From NCBI GenBank assembly GCA_021300575.1, contig JAJTDM010000022.1, forward strand, positions 1 to 42,746: a DNA stretch of 42,746 nt. The letters are read 5' to 3'. The notes below the pieces were generated by a model. That model searched no databases, had not been told where the DNA came from, and saw only the letters and a program-made list of their open reading frames with translations. Of the stretch, positions 1 through 8,382 are shown piece by piece (within the stretch, counting starts at the first letter, position 1; every line of letters begins with the position of its first letter). A program made the translations under genes and the position numbers. The DNA comes from Rubrivivax sp. GTDB lineage: Bacteria > Pseudomonadota > Gammaproteobacteria > Burkholderiales > Burkholderiaceae_C.

Positions 1-2
1 CG

Positions 3-734
3 CTCACCGCGCTGGCCGATCTGCAGCCGCAACTGGCCTCGGCCGGCTTTGCGGTGCTCGACGCCACCGCGCTTGGCCGTTGGACCGGGGCTGCACCCAC
101 GGACCTGCAGGCCCTGGCCGGCTTCTGGAATGACCTGCCGCCCGACGCCCACTTGCGCGACGGCGGCCGTTACCGGCGCCGCCGCCACAGCTGCTTTGTG
201 GTCGAAGGTGCGCAGGTGGCCCAGGTGCCGCACCGTGCCCATTGGCAGCCCGTGGAGTACAACGCCCTGCATGGCGGCTTTGAGCGCTGGTTCGAGCCCA
301 TGGCCCCGGCCATGGCCCAAGCCCCGGCCTTTGCTTCGCTGCTTCAGGCATTGGCGGCTTGTGCCACGGCACTGCGCCCGGGCGTCGCGCGCTGGTTCGC
401 CGAGGCACACCCCTTTCGCATCGACTGCACCGACGGCATCGGCCGCCCCACGCCCGAGGGCGCGCACCGCGATGGCGTGGATCTGGTGGCCGTGGTGCTG
501 GTGGCCCGCCACAACGTGAAGGGCGCGGAGACCCGCGTCTTCGACGCCCGCAGCCCGCAGGGCATGCGCTTCACCTTGACCGAGCCCTGGAGCGCGCTGT
601 TGTTGGATGACGAGCGCGTGATCCACGAAAGCACCCCCATCCAGCCCCTGGACCCCGCGCAGCCGGCTTGGCGCGACACCCTGGTGCTGACGCTGCGCCA
701 GCAGGGCTTCCAGGGGCCTGGGGCAGGAGCGTGA
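3..734 (+). CDS. 2OG-Fe dioxygenase family protein, 5' end outside the window
   Basis: The reading frame is open from the first bases of the window, so the true start lies upstream; 243 codons are visible. The C-terminal half carries the pattern of the 2OG-Fe(II) dioxygenase family PF10014 (BsmA type). It has TPEGAHRDGVD with the first H and D metal ligands, then VAVVLVARHN and a late ERVIHEST that supplies the second histidine. These proteins are thought to hydroxylate free amino acids or related small molecules in the cytoplasm, using 2-oxoglutarate and oxygen; this is family knowledge. The amino-acid enzyme immediately downstream fits such a role. The exact substrate is unknown. Confidence 0.85.
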   Translation, partial: LTALADLQPQLASAGFAVLDATALGRWTGAAPTDLQALAGFWNDLPPDAHLRDGGRYRRRRHSCFVVEGAQVAQVPHRAHWQPVEYNALHGGFERWFEPMAPAMAQAPAFASLLQALAACATALRPGVARWFAEAHPFRIDCTDGIGRPTPEGAHRDGVDLVAVVLVARHNVKGAETRVFDARSPQGMRFTLTEPWSALLLDDERVIHESTPIQPLDPAQPAWRDTLVLTLRQQGFQGPGAGA

Positions 735-805
735 CGCCACTTGGCTTTTGAGACCCTCCCCATAGCCTTCTTCGGACAGAGCCCGCTGAACCCCTTGGAA
801 CTCAC

Positions 806-1807
806 ATGACGCTTGCCATCACCTTCGACGACGTGGCCGCGGCCGCACAGCGCCTGGCCGGTCACGCCCACCTCACGCCGGTGCTCACCTCGCGCACGGC
901 CGATGAGCGCACGGGTGCCCGGGTCTTCTTCAAGGCCGAGAACTTCCAGCGCATGGGCGCCTTCAAGTTCCGCGGCGCCTTCAACGCGCTGGCGAAGTTC
1001 AGCCCGGCGCAGCGTCAGCGCGGCGTGATCGCGTTTTCCTCGGGCAACCATGCCCAGGCCACGGCGCTGGCCGCGCGCATCCTGGGCATGCCCAGCGTGA
1101 TCGTCATGCCCCAGGACGCCCCCGCGGCCAAGCTCGCCGCCACGCGCGGCTACCAGGCCGGACAGGCGGGCAGCGAGGTGGTGCTGTACGACCGCTACAC
1201 CGAAGACCGCGAGGCCATCGGCCGCAGGCTTGCGCAGGAGCGGGGCATGACGCTGGTGCCGCCCTACGACCACGCCGACGTGATGGCGGGGCAGGGCACG
1301 GCGGCCCTCGAATTGGTGCAGCAGGTGGCTGAGCTGGACGGCGGCGGCTTGGATGCCCTGCTGGTGTGCGTGGGCGGCGGCGGGCTGATTTCCGGCTGCG
1401 CCGTGGCGGCCACGCACCTGCTGCCTGGCATCGAGGTCTGGGGCGTGGAGCCTGAGGCGGGCAACGACACGCAGCGCAGTTTGGCCGAGGGCCGCATCGT
1501 GCACATCGACACGCCCAAGACGATTGCCGACGGTGCGCAGACGCAGCACAGCGGCACGCTGACCTTCCCGGTGATCCAGCAGCTGGTGCGCGGCATAGTC
1601 ACCGTGAGCGACGCTCAGCTGGTGGACGCGATGCGCTTCTTCGCCGAGCGCATGAAGATCGTGGTGGAGCCCACTGGCTGCCTGGGCGCGGCCGCGCTCA
1701 TGGCGCGGACGGCGGGCCTGCCCGACCTGAGAGGGCGCCGCGTGGGCGTCATCCTCTCGGGCGGCAACGTGGACGTGCGGCGTTACGCAGAACTGCTGGA
1801 GGGCTGA
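806..1807 (+). CDS. PLP-dependent threonine/serine dehydratase-like protein
   Basis: This 333-residue protein is a fold-type II PLP enzyme of the threonine ammonia-lyase / serine racemase / hydroxyaspartate ammonia-lyase group. The Schiff-base lysine is K54 in GAFKFRGAFN. SSGNHAQ (about 78-84) contacts the cofactor, and the glycine-rich VGGGGLISG binds the PLP phosphate. It is short and has no C-terminal ACT regulatory domain, so it resembles catabolic rather than allosteric biosynthetic threonine dehydratases. The expected reaction is dehydration and deamination of threonine, serine or a hydroxylated amino acid. It sits 71 bp after a probable amino-acid hydroxylase gene, and the two may be co-transcribed. 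It is convergent with the FAH gene. Confidence 0.88.
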   Translation: MTLAITFDDVAAAAQRLAGHAHLTPVLTSRTADERTGARVFFKAENFQRMGAFKFRGAFNALAKFSPAQRQRGVIAFSSGNHAQATALAARILGMPSVIVMPQDAPAAKLAATRGYQAGQAGSEVVLYDRYTEDREAIGRRLAQERGMTLVPPYDHADVMAGQGTAALELVQQVAELDGGGLDALLVCVGGGGLISGCAVAATHLLPGIEVWGVEPEAGNDTQRSLAEGRIVHIDTPKTIADGAQTQHSGTLTFPVIQQLVRGIVTVSDAQLVDAMRFFAERMKIVVEPTGCLGAAALMARTAGLPDLRGRRVGVILSGGNVDVRRYAELLEG

Positions 1808-1810
1808 ACC

Positions 1811-1926
1811 TGGCCCCCCAGGTCCGGGCGTTGCCCGGCCCGGCCCCCCGAGGGGGCGCAAGAAAACTTGGGGGCGGCCCGGCGTTTTCTTGAGGGCCCC
1901 CCAGGTCCGGGCGGTGCCCGGACCGG
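1811..1926. repeat. Repeated GC-rich hairpins between convergent genes
   Basis: Two near-identical units of about 32 bp (1812-1843 and 1894-1926) each fold into a hairpin. The second has the perfect 9-bp stem GGTCCGGGC / GCCCGGACC at 1904-1924. Between them lies a further inverted repeat, AAGAAAAC (1860-1867) and GTTTTCTT (1884-1891), plus a CCCCCGAGGGGG hairpin. The block lies between two converging genes, so it probably terminates transcription from both sides. It may also belong to a REP-like family; I recall similar GC-rich intergenic hairpins in Comamonadaceae, but no second copy is visible in this window. Confidence 0.55.
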
Positions 1927-1940
1927 CGTCTTCTGGAGCG

Positions 1941-2636
1941 TCAGGCCACGCGCACGCGCAGCTCGCCCAGGCCGGCCACTGAGCCCACCATCAGGTCGCC
2001 GCTGACCACCGCGGCCACGCCTTCGGGGGTGCCGGTGTAGATCAGGTCGCCGGGTTGCAGCTCCCAGGCGGCCGACAGGTGCTCGATGGTCTCTTGCAGG
2101 TTCCATATCAGCTTGGCCACGTTGCTGCGCTGGCGGTCTGCACCGTTGACCTGCAGGTAGATCTCTGCGTTCGCCACGTCGCCCGCCTGGTCGGCCGGGG
2201 TGATGGGGCCGATGGGCGCGCTCTGGTCAAAGCCTTTGCCGATGCACCAGGGGCGGCCCTGCTTCTTCATCTCGTTTTGCAGGTCGCGCCGGGTCATGTC
2301 CAGGCCCACGGCGTAGCCGTATACATGCTTCAGCGCATCGGCCGCCTTGATGTTCTTGCCGCCGGTGCCGATGGCCGCCACCAGTTCGATCTCGTGGTGC
2401 AGGTTCTTGGTCAGCAAAGGATAGGCGATGGTGCCCGTCTGGCCAGCCTCCACCACCACGATGGCATCCGCCGGCTTCAGGAAGAAGAAGGGCGGCTCGC
2501 GGCCGGTGAAACCCATCTCCTTGGCGTGCTCTTCATAGTTGCGGCCCACGCAGTAGACGCGGCGAACCGGGAAGCGCTCGCTGCGGCCCATGACGGGCAC
2601 GCTGACGACGGGGGGAGGGGTGAAGAGATAGCTCAT
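1941..2636 (-). CDS. Fumarylacetoacetate hydrolase family protein, fumarylpyruvate-hydrolase-like
   Basis: This 231-residue protein belongs to the FAH (FAA_hydrolase) family. Its opening, with PVVSVPVMG, RVYCVGRNY and PPFFFLKPADA, is closest in my recall to NagK-type fumarylpyruvate hydrolases of the gentisate pathway. Those enzymes split fumarylpyruvate into fumarate and pyruvate using a bound divalent metal. The metal ligands fit HHEIELV (two Glu) and GYAVGLDMTRRDLQ (Asp). The start is the ATG at 2636, behind AGGATCC; an ATG 39 bp upstream would add an unlikely leader. It is the last gene of the leftward array, where it could release central metabolites from a ring-cleavage product. Related alternatives are acylpyruvate hydrolase or oxaloacetate decarboxylase activity. 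Confidence 0.85.
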   Translation of the reverse strand: MSYLFTPPPVVSVPVMGRSERFPVRRVYCVGRNYEEHAKEMGFTGREPPFFFLKPADAIVVVEAGQTGTIAYPLLTKNLHHEIELVAAIGTGGKNIKAADALKHVYGYAVGLDMTRRDLQNEMKKQGRPWCIGKGFDQSAPIGPITPADQAGDVANAEIYLQVNGADRQRSNVAKLIWNLQETIEHLSAAWELQPGDLIYTGTPEGVAAVVSGDLMVGSVAGLGELRVRVA

Positions 2637-2671
2637 GGAACAGGATCCTGGATGAAAAGGAAGAGGGGGTT

Positions 2672-2977
2672 TCAACGGGGTGTGGCATCGCCGCTTTCGA
2701 CGACGACATTTTCGACGATGCCGCCACCGTCACGCCGGAAGGCGGCGGCGGCCTGGTACTCAGGCGACTGGAAGCAGGTGACGCCCGCTTCCAGGGTGGG
2801 GAACTCGATCACCACATACCGGTTGAAGGTGTCGGGTCCTTCGTTGACCTGGTAGCGGCCCCCGCGTGCCAGCACCCGCCCACCATGGGCGGCCATGATG
2901 TCGGGTACGAGGTCGGTGTAGCGCTTGTATTGCACCGGGTCGTGTATCACGCAGCGGGACAGCCAGTACGCAGCCAT
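2672..2977 (-). CDS. DUF1330 domain-containing protein
   Basis: This 101-residue protein has the alpha/beta ferredoxin-like fold pattern of DUF1330: YWLSRCVIHDPVQYKRY near the start, GGRVLARGG in the middle and ESGD at the end. The family has no firmly assigned reaction, although members often sit in catabolic clusters. AAGGAG lies just before the ATG at 2977. It lies between the TRAP permease gene and the FAH gene, 35 bp before the latter, so it probably belongs to the same transcript. It could be a small isomerase or tautomerase-like accessory protein, but this is a guess from the company it keeps. Confidence 0.85.
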   Translation of the reverse strand: MAAYWLSRCVIHDPVQYKRYTDLVPDIMAAHGGRVLARGGRYQVNEGPDTFNRYVVIEFPTLEAGVTCFQSPEYQAAAAFRRDGGGIVENVVVESGDATPR

Positions 2978-3057
2978 GAGGGACTCCTTCTTGCCGGGTG
3001 AAGTGGGGCGGGTGTGCGGTGTAGGCAGGGGTGTGGGCGCCGGTCTGGTGGTGGTGG

Positions 3058-4446
3058 CTACTTCGGCACCACATCGCCCAGGCTTGGCAGCCAGGTGGCG
3101 ATCTGAGGGAAGGCGATGACGGCTCCGATGGCCGTCATCAGGCAGATCCAGTAGGGCACTGCGCCGCGGAAGATCTCCCCGTTCTTGAGATCGGGCTCGC
3201 CGTCCACCGCCGCTTTCACGGTGAAGACCAGGATACCGAAGGGTGGCGTCAGCAGGCCGGTCTCGATGGCGAGGATGCCGATGATGGCGAAGGCGATGGG
3301 GTCGAAGCCCAGGGCCATCGCGATGGGCGCGAAGACCGGCACCGTCAGCAGGATGATGGAGATCGAATCGATGATGGCCCCGAGGATGAACCACACCAGG
3401 ATCATCAAGGCCAGGATGGCGTAGGGCGACAGGCCCGACTGCAGGAAGAAGTCCTTGGCCATGCCCGTGATGCCCGTCATGGAGAGCACGCGCGAGTAAA
3501 GCTGCGCCGTTACCAGCAGGATGAGCAGCGGTGCAGAGGTACGGCCTACCGAGATGATCGCCTGCACCATCTCCCTGGGCTTCATGCCGCGCGCGATGGC
3601 CAGCAGCAGGGCCAGCGTGGCGCCCACGCCAGCGCCCTCCGTGGGGGTGAAGAAGCCGAACCAGATACCTCCCAGCACCAGCAGCACGAGGACGATGATG
3701 CCCGCCGTGCTCCACAGAATGGTGCGCAGGTCCGGCTCGTCGACCATGTCGATGGAGGCCTGGGCCGTCTCTCCATGAGCCCGGCTTTCCGTGGCAGCCG
3801 CAGGGGCTGGCGCCACGCCGTCACCCACCCGGTGCGGCTGGGTCTTGGCCACCCACAGGATGTAGCCGATGTAGAGCGTCACCACGAGCAGGCCCGGGAT
3901 GATGCCGGCAATGAACAGCTTGCCGATGGCCATCTCGGTGAGCACACCCCAAACGATCATCAGCACCGAGGGCGGGATCAACATGCCCAGGCAGGCGCTG
4001 CCGGCGATGCAACCCAGGGCGAACTGCCGGTCATAGCCGTAGCGCTTCATCTCCGGCCAGGCGATCTTGGAGAAAGCCGCGGCTGCGGCGATGGACACGC
4101 CGGTGATGAAGGCGAACACGGCATTGGCCAGCACGGTGGCCACGCCCAGCCGGCCGGCCAGGCGCCGCGTCAGGCGGTTGACCAGCGCAAACAGATCGCT
4201 GGCCGCGCCGCACTTGGCCAGAAACTCCCCCATCAGCAGGAACAGGGGGATCACCGCGAACACGTAGTCGCGCAGCGCCTCGTAGGCCGTGTTGGAGGCA
4301 AAGCTCAACATGGCGTGTGGGTCGCCCGTCATGAGGAACAGGCCCAGCAGTGCGGTCAGGCCCAGCGAGACGGCGATGTGCACCCCGCTGAACACCAGCA
4401 CCAGCAGGGTCACCACGAGGATGAGGAGGTCGGTACCGGAACTCAT
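3058..4446 (-). CDS. TRAP transporter large permease, DctM family
   Basis: This 462-residue, very hydrophobic protein has about 12 transmembrane segments, typical of the large TRAP subunit that uses a sodium gradient to drive uptake of organic acids. Family patterns include ANAVFAFITGVSIAAAAAF, GSACLGMLIPPSVLMIVWG and, near the end, ETGLLTPPFGILVF. It is somewhat longer than usual (about 425). The extra length is a hydrophilic, Ala/Glu-rich loop around residues 205-240, between two membrane segments. The start ATG follows GAGGA and lies 9 bp after the small-permease stop codon. With the two genes upstream it forms a complete DctP-DctQ-DctM system. The substrate is presumably the carboxylate degraded by this cluster. 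Confidence 0.95.
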   Translation of the reverse strand: MSSGTDLLILVVTLLVLVFSGVHIAVSLGLTALLGLFLMTGDPHAMLSFASNTAYEALRDYVFAVIPLFLLMGEFLAKCGAASDLFALVNRLTRRLAGRLGVATVLANAVFAFITGVSIAAAAAFSKIAWPEMKRYGYDRQFALGCIAGSACLGMLIPPSVLMIVWGVLTEMAIGKLFIAGIIPGLLVVTLYIGYILWVAKTQPHRVGDGVAPAPAAATESRAHGETAQASIDMVDEPDLRTILWSTAGIIVLVLLVLGGIWFGFFTPTEGAGVGATLALLLAIARGMKPREMVQAIISVGRTSAPLLILLVTAQLYSRVLSMTGITGMAKDFFLQSGLSPYAILALMILVWFILGAIIDSISIILLTVPVFAPIAMALGFDPIAFAIIGILAIETGLLTPPFGILVFTVKAAVDGEPDLKNGEIFRGAVPYWICLMTAIGAVIAFPQIATWLPSLGDVVPK

Positions 4447-4455
4447 GGTGCGTCC

Positions 4456-4980
4456 TCAGTGGGCCGTGCCCGTGGCCTGCGGCGCGGTGCCTTGCGCCGC
4501 GCTCAGCAGGTGTTGCACCAGCAGGAGCGCATAGTTGAAGGCGGCAATCGCCGTGCCGAGGATCAACACGAAGCGTGCCGGCCAGACCGGCACACGCAGC
4601 GCGCCCTCGCCCTCGAACTCATTGGAGTTCCACGCGTGGGCCGCACCCTCGAAGCTGCCCCAGCAGATCAGGCCGAAGAACACCAGGCCCGCCAGAGCCG
4701 CCACGGCAGCCAGCAGGCTCTGGCCGCGCGGCCCGGCCCGGCTGACGAACATGTCCACGTGCAGCATGCCGCCCGAGCGGATGGCGAACCCGGTCTGCAG
4801 GTAGCAGATGATGACGATGGACAGCGAGACGATCTCGGTCGTGCCCTTGACGGGCCGATCGAAACCCACGCGGCCCACCACATCAGCCACCACCAGAAAA
4901 CACAGCAGGAAGGCCAGCACGGCCGCCAGCACCAGCAGCAGACGGGTCAGCTGTTCATTGAGTCGGCGCAGGGTGGCCAT
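4456..4980 (-). CDS. TRAP transporter small permease, DctQ family
   Basis: This 174-residue membrane protein has four predicted transmembrane segments, the usual layout of the small TRAP permease. The segments are near residues 15-35 (LLLVLAAVLAFLLCFLVVAD), 50-70, 85-110 and 130-155. The DctQ family begins with this first helix followed by a conserved VVGR. It pairs with the large permease in the inner membrane. A good AAGGAA site precedes the ATG at 4980. It sits 12 bp after the binding-protein gene and 9 bp before the large-permease gene, so the three are almost certainly one transcript. Confidence 0.93.
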   Translation of the reverse strand: MATLRRLNEQLTRLLLVLAAVLAFLLCFLVVADVVGRVGFDRPVKGTTEIVSLSIVIICYLQTGFAIRSGGMLHVDMFVSRAGPRGQSLLAAVAALAGLVFFGLICWGSFEGAAHAWNSNEFEGEGALRVPVWPARFVLILGTAIAAFNYALLLVQHLLSAAQGTAPQATGTAH

Positions 4981-4992
4981 GCTGGCGCTTCC

Positions 4993-6060
4993 TTATTTCA
5001 CTTCGTAGCGCACGGGCCACTTGTGGCCCAGCTTCTCGGCCTCGTCGAGCACCAGCTTCAGCACCTGCGATGCGGGAAGGCCCTGCTTGTCCAGGTCGGC
5101 TGCATGCTGCTGAGGCCAGGCCTTGAGCGAGTTGGCCCAGTCCACACGCACCGAGTTGGGCACGGACTTGACGTTCACGCCCAAGGTCTTGAGCTGCGCC
5201 AGTTGCTTGGGGTAGTTCTCGTCGTTGACGCTGCCGGTGCGGGCCTCGTACTCCTTGGCCACCTCCAGGATGATGTCCTGCACGTCCTTGGGCAGACGGT
5301 TGAACCGGTTCTTGTTCATCGTCAGGCCGTGCCAGGTGATGGAGCCGAAACCCACCTCGGTGTAGTTCTTGGCCACCTCGTTGAGCTTGAAGTTCACCCA
5401 GCCCGAGGGGAACATGATCCAGCCGAAATACACGCCCGTCTGCATCGAGGTGTAGGCCTCGGGCAGGGAGGACTGCACCGGCACCGCGCCGGCGTATTCC
5501 AGCCACTTCAGGTTCAGGCCGGCACCGGCCAGCTTCTTGCCCTTGAGCTCCGACACGTTGTTCCACTCGAAGGTGGTGCCCAGGTTGTAGCCGTTGTCGG
5601 CGATCAGCGAGAGCAGGCGTTGGTTGTACTTGTCCTCGAACACTTTGGACAGGTACGGCACCTTGTCATACACGCTGCGGGCGATCTTGACGCTGTTTTG
5701 TGCGCTCATGGTGCCGAAGGGCAGCATGACCTGAAAAGCGTGCAGCGGCAGGTTGGAAGGCTCGAAGCAGAAGCAGTAGCCCCCGATGTCCACGATGCCG
5801 GCCTGCACGCCTTCCAGCGTGTCGGCCACCTTCACCGTGGCGCCGCCGTAGGACTCGATGAACTCCACCTTGTGCGCGGTGCGTGCGGCCACCCGCTTGG
5901 TCACCTCCGGCACGAAGAAGTTCTGCATCAGGTTGACGTAGGTGTTGGCCGCGGGGTGGCCCGAGGCGATGCGCAGCTTGATGTCCTCGGCCTGGGCGCT
6001 GCCCAGGCCCAGCACCGCGATGGCGCCGGCAATGAGGGTGGTCTTCAGGGTCTTGAACAT
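4993..6060 (-). CDS. TRAP transporter substrate-binding protein, DctP family
   Basis: This 355-residue protein starts with a Sec signal peptide; cleavage is likely after GLGSAQA at about residue 24. The mature part has DctP-family features: IKLRIASGHP at the start, GYNLGTTFEWNNVSELKGKK in the middle, and AYTSMQTGVYFGWIMFPSGW, which lies in the conserved hinge and ligand region. It should capture a small carboxylate in the periplasm and deliver it to the two permeases encoded just downstream. The ATG follows AGGAG at good spacing. Sequence alone does not tell the ligand. Confidence 0.94.
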   Translation of the reverse strand: MFKTLKTTLIAGAIAVLGLGSAQAEDIKLRIASGHPAANTYVNLMQNFFVPEVTKRVAARTAHKVEFIESYGGATVKVADTLEGVQAGIVDIGGYCFCFEPSNLPLHAFQVMLPFGTMSAQNSVKIARSVYDKVPYLSKVFEDKYNQRLLSLIADNGYNLGTTFEWNNVSELKGKKLAGAGLNLKWLEYAGAVPVQSSLPEAYTSMQTGVYFGWIMFPSGWVNFKLNEVAKNYTEVGFGSITWHGLTMNKNRFNRLPKDVQDIILEVAKEYEARTGSVNDENYPKQLAQLKTLGVNVKSVPNSVRVDWANSLKAWPQQHAADLDKQGLPASQVLKLVLDEAEKLGHKWPVRYEVK

Positions 6061-6133
6061 GGCGGTCTCCTGGTGAAGCGGGGCAAGGGTGCCCTCTGGG
6101 TGAATCCTGGGTCCTGTCGGTGTGCGCAGGGGC

Positions 6134-7114
6134 TCAGGGGATGAGGACGCTCGAGCCCGTGGTGCGACCCGACTCGAGTTCGGCGTGCGCGCGTGCGATG
6201 TCGCTCATCGCATAGCGCTGGTGGATGCTGACCTTGAGCGCGCCCTGGGCGACCAGGTCGAACACGGCCTGGGCGGAGTCGCGCAGCTCGGCCGTGGAGG
6301 CGGTGTAGGTCACCAGCGTGGGGCGGGTGAAGTAGAGCGACCCCATCTTCTGCAGCGTGGCCGCCGGCACGGGCGGCGGCGCACCCGTGGTGGTGCCGAA
6401 CGAGACGAAGTACCCACGCGGGGCCAGGCTGGCCAGCGACTGGTCAAACGAGTTCTTGCCCACGGAGTCGTAGACCACCGGCACCCCGGCGCCGCCCGTG
6501 ATCTCCTTCACGCGTGCGGCCACGTCCTCGCTGAGGCGGTCGATGCAGAACTCGTAACCGTTGTTCAGTGCGAGCTGGCACTTCTGCGGGCCAGCCGCCA
6601 CGCCGATCATGCGCGCGCCGATGTGGCGGCCCCATTGGCCGGCCAGCAGACCCACGCCGCCGGCGGCGGCATGCCACAGCACGAACTGCCCGGGCTTGAC
6701 CTGATAGCAACGCTGCACCAGGTACTCCACCGTCATGGCCTTGAGCATCATGGCAGCCAGTTGGTCGTCGCTCATGTGAGCAGGCGATTTCAGCAGCCGC
6801 GCCGCCGGGTAGTTGCGATGGGTGGCGCAGGCGCCCAGCACCGGGCCGCTGATGTAGCACACGCGCTCCCCCACCTGGAAGTCGGTGACGCCGGGGCCCA
6901 CAGCCTCGACCACCCCGGCGGCCTCGGTACCCAGCCCGCTGGGCAGTGGGAAGGGGTAGGCACCGGAGCGGGCATAGATGTCCTGGAAGTTCAGGCCGAT
7001 GGCCGTGTGGCGGATGCGCACCTCGCCAGCGGCGGGCTCGGGCAGGTCCAGTTCTTCGAGCTTCAGAACCTCGGGGGCCCCGGGGGCGTGGAATCGGACG
7101 GCTTGGGTTTTCAT
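6134..7114 (-). CDS. Quinone oxidoreductase-like NADPH-dependent reductase (MDR family)
   Basis: This 326-residue zinc-independent medium-chain dehydrogenase/reductase is of the QorA group. It shows the GroES-like N-domain with NFQDIYARSGAYP, then LGTEAAGVVEAVG, and the nucleotide-binding stretch LWHAAAGGVGLLAGQWGRHI. The catalytic zinc ligands of alcohol dehydrogenases are absent. Such enzymes reduce quinones or alpha,beta-unsaturated carbonyls with NADPH. In this cluster it could reduce a quinone or enone intermediate made by ring hydroxylation. The gene lies 22 bp after the VOC gene and 73 bp before the TRAP genes, in the same direction. Confidence 0.9.
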   Translation of the reverse strand: MKTQAVRFHAPGAPEVLKLEELDLPEPAAGEVRIRHTAIGLNFQDIYARSGAYPFPLPSGLGTEAAGVVEAVGPGVTDFQVGERVCYISGPVLGACATHRNYPAARLLKSPAHMSDDQLAAMMLKAMTVEYLVQRCYQVKPGQFVLWHAAAGGVGLLAGQWGRHIGARMIGVAAGPQKCQLALNNGYEFCIDRLSEDVAARVKEITGGAGVPVVYDSVGKNSFDQSLASLAPRGYFVSFGTTTGAPPPVPAATLQKMGSLYFTRPTLVTYTASTAELRDSAQAVFDLVAQGALKVSIHQRYAMSDIARAHAELESGRTTGSSVLIP

Positions 7115-7136
7115 GGGGCTGGGTTCGATGAGTGGA

Positions 7137-7682
7137 TCAGAAGGTGGATGGTTTCACGGGCGCTTCCTTGGACAGCATCACCTCGGCGGCGGATTTTTCG
7201 TTGATGCCGGCGTCGGTCCACTCCGGCACGCGGCCCAGGGCCGCCGCTTCGCGCCAGTCGAAGTTCAGTTCCACCTTGATGCCGTTGACCGGCTCTCGCA
7301 TGAAGAGCTGGTACAGCTTGGAGTTGTGGGCCTTGCGTTCGCTGAAGTCCACGCCGTTGGCCTGGAGCCGGTCGATGAACTCGGCCAGGCCGTCGCAGTT
7401 GATGCACAGGTGGTCGATACGGCCCGAGCCCGGGGCGCCGGCAGCGGAGTAGTCCTCCCCTTCCTTGTCGCTCGGTGTCTTGAGGTAGGTGTCCTGGTGG
7501 GCCGAATGCCGGGCCTTGCCGATGTGGATGACGTCCTGCTCGCCGATGTAGAGCCAGTACACGGGAAACCCGAACTCGGGGTGGTAGCCCTCGCGGAAGC
7601 CCAGGTTCTGCACGAACCAGTCGCGCGTGGCGTCGGGGTCGTGGGTGAGGATCAGCAGGTGCTCGAGGAAGCGCAGGCCCAT
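7137..7682 (-). CDS. VOC (glyoxalase/extradiol dioxygenase) superfamily protein 1
   Basis: This 181-residue protein has two VOC half-modules with potential metal ligands in FLEHLLIL, VIHIGKAR, RIDHLCIN and KVELNFDW. The order His, then His, and a late Glu is that of metal-dependent VOC enzymes such as glyoxalases, isomerases and extradiol dioxygenases. The last about 40 residues are a less conserved tail. The ATG at 7682 follows GGAGA. The cluster has no other obvious extradiol ring-cleavage enzyme, so this protein, its relative at 21411 or the neighbouring cupin are candidates for ring opening. That role is inference. Confidence 0.85.
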   Translation of the reverse strand: MGLRFLEHLLILTHDPDATRDWFVQNLGFREGYHPEFGFPVYWLYIGEQDVIHIGKARHSAHQDTYLKTPSDKEGEDYSAAGAPGSGRIDHLCINCDGLAEFIDRLQANGVDFSERKAHNSKLYQLFMREPVNGIKVELNFDWREAAALGRVPEWTDAGINEKSAAEVMLSKEAPVKPSTF

Positions 7683-7781
7683 GGGGATGTCTCCGTGGCG
7701 TTCAGGGGTGGTCGGTTTCGGTGCTAATCGGTCAGAACTGGTCAGGGGCGCAGGGGGCCAGGTGGAAGGCTCAGTCGGCTT

Positions 7782-8201
7782 TCAGCGGGCATGCTCGGCT
7801 GACACAAACCGCGTCTCGCCGGTTTCCACCAGAGTGCGCGTGGCCTGCGCCGAAGCGTAGATCCACAGGATCTTCATGGGCTCGGTCTGCGAGCGGTTGC
7901 GGAAGCGGTGCGGCACGTTCGGCGGGATGAAGGTGGTGTCCATGGGCTTGAGTTCGTGCACTTCGGACTCGATGTCCAGCCAGGCGTCACCGCTGAGCAG
8001 CATCACGCTTTCCTCGCAGTTGTGGCTGTGGAAAGGGATGGCCGCGCCAGGCCCGAACTCGGTGATGCCGTTGATGAAGGTGGAAGAGCCGACCGACGGG
8101 CCCACCAGCGGCGTGGTGCGCGCGCCGCCGCCGCGGTCGTGGCTTTTGATCTGGTCTGGCCGCAGCACGGCAGGGCGTGCGGGGGTGGGGGTGGTGCTCA
8201 T
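7782..8201 (-). CDS. Cupin-fold metal-binding protein
   Basis: This 139-residue single-domain cupin (RmlC fold) has an intact metal site: HSHNCEE (two His and Glu, about residues 58-63) and a later His in PPNVPHRFRN. Small cupins of this type act as isomerases, decarboxylases, dioxygenases or ligand sensors. It has no DNA-binding domain, so it is more likely an enzyme than a regulator. AGGAG precedes the ATG. It lies 181 bp downstream of the Bug gene and 99 bp upstream of the VOC gene, in the same direction. I cannot assign a substrate. Confidence 0.85.
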   Translation of the reverse strand: MSTTPTPARPAVLRPDQIKSHDRGGGARTTPLVGPSVGSSTFINGITEFGPGAAIPFHSHNCEESVMLLSGDAWLDIESEVHELKPMDTTFIPPNVPHRFRNRSQTEPMKILWIYASAQATRTLVETGETRFVSAEHAR

Positions 8202-8382
8202 GGTTCAACTCCTAGCGGCAGGGATGCAAGTGGGGTTTCAGTTGGAGTGCTGGCTCGCAGGTGCAGCCTCGTACGCAACAGGTTCGTGCAAGGCGCTGAG
8301 CCCGGCAATGGGGTTTCCCCCGGTCAACAAATGCATGGTTCCACTCACGGTGTCATGGCCGCGGGCAAGCGGCCTGGTGAGA

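Noticed and set aside
344..1861. A 505-codon minus-strand open frame opposite the dehydratase gene
   Set aside because: It lies opposite conserved genes with clear motifs; the product is Arg/Ala/His-rich and matches no family.
3031..6144. A 1037-codon open frame on the plus strand opposite the TRAP genes
   Set aside because: It is antisense to three clear TRAP genes, its product is low-complexity (His, Gln, Gly, Arg) without any domain, and such long frames arise from third-position GC bias.
8202..8382. Gap between the cupin and Bug genes as a possible small gene or RNA
   Set aside because: No start with a ribosome site, no hairpin with a T tract and no recognisable motif on either strand.
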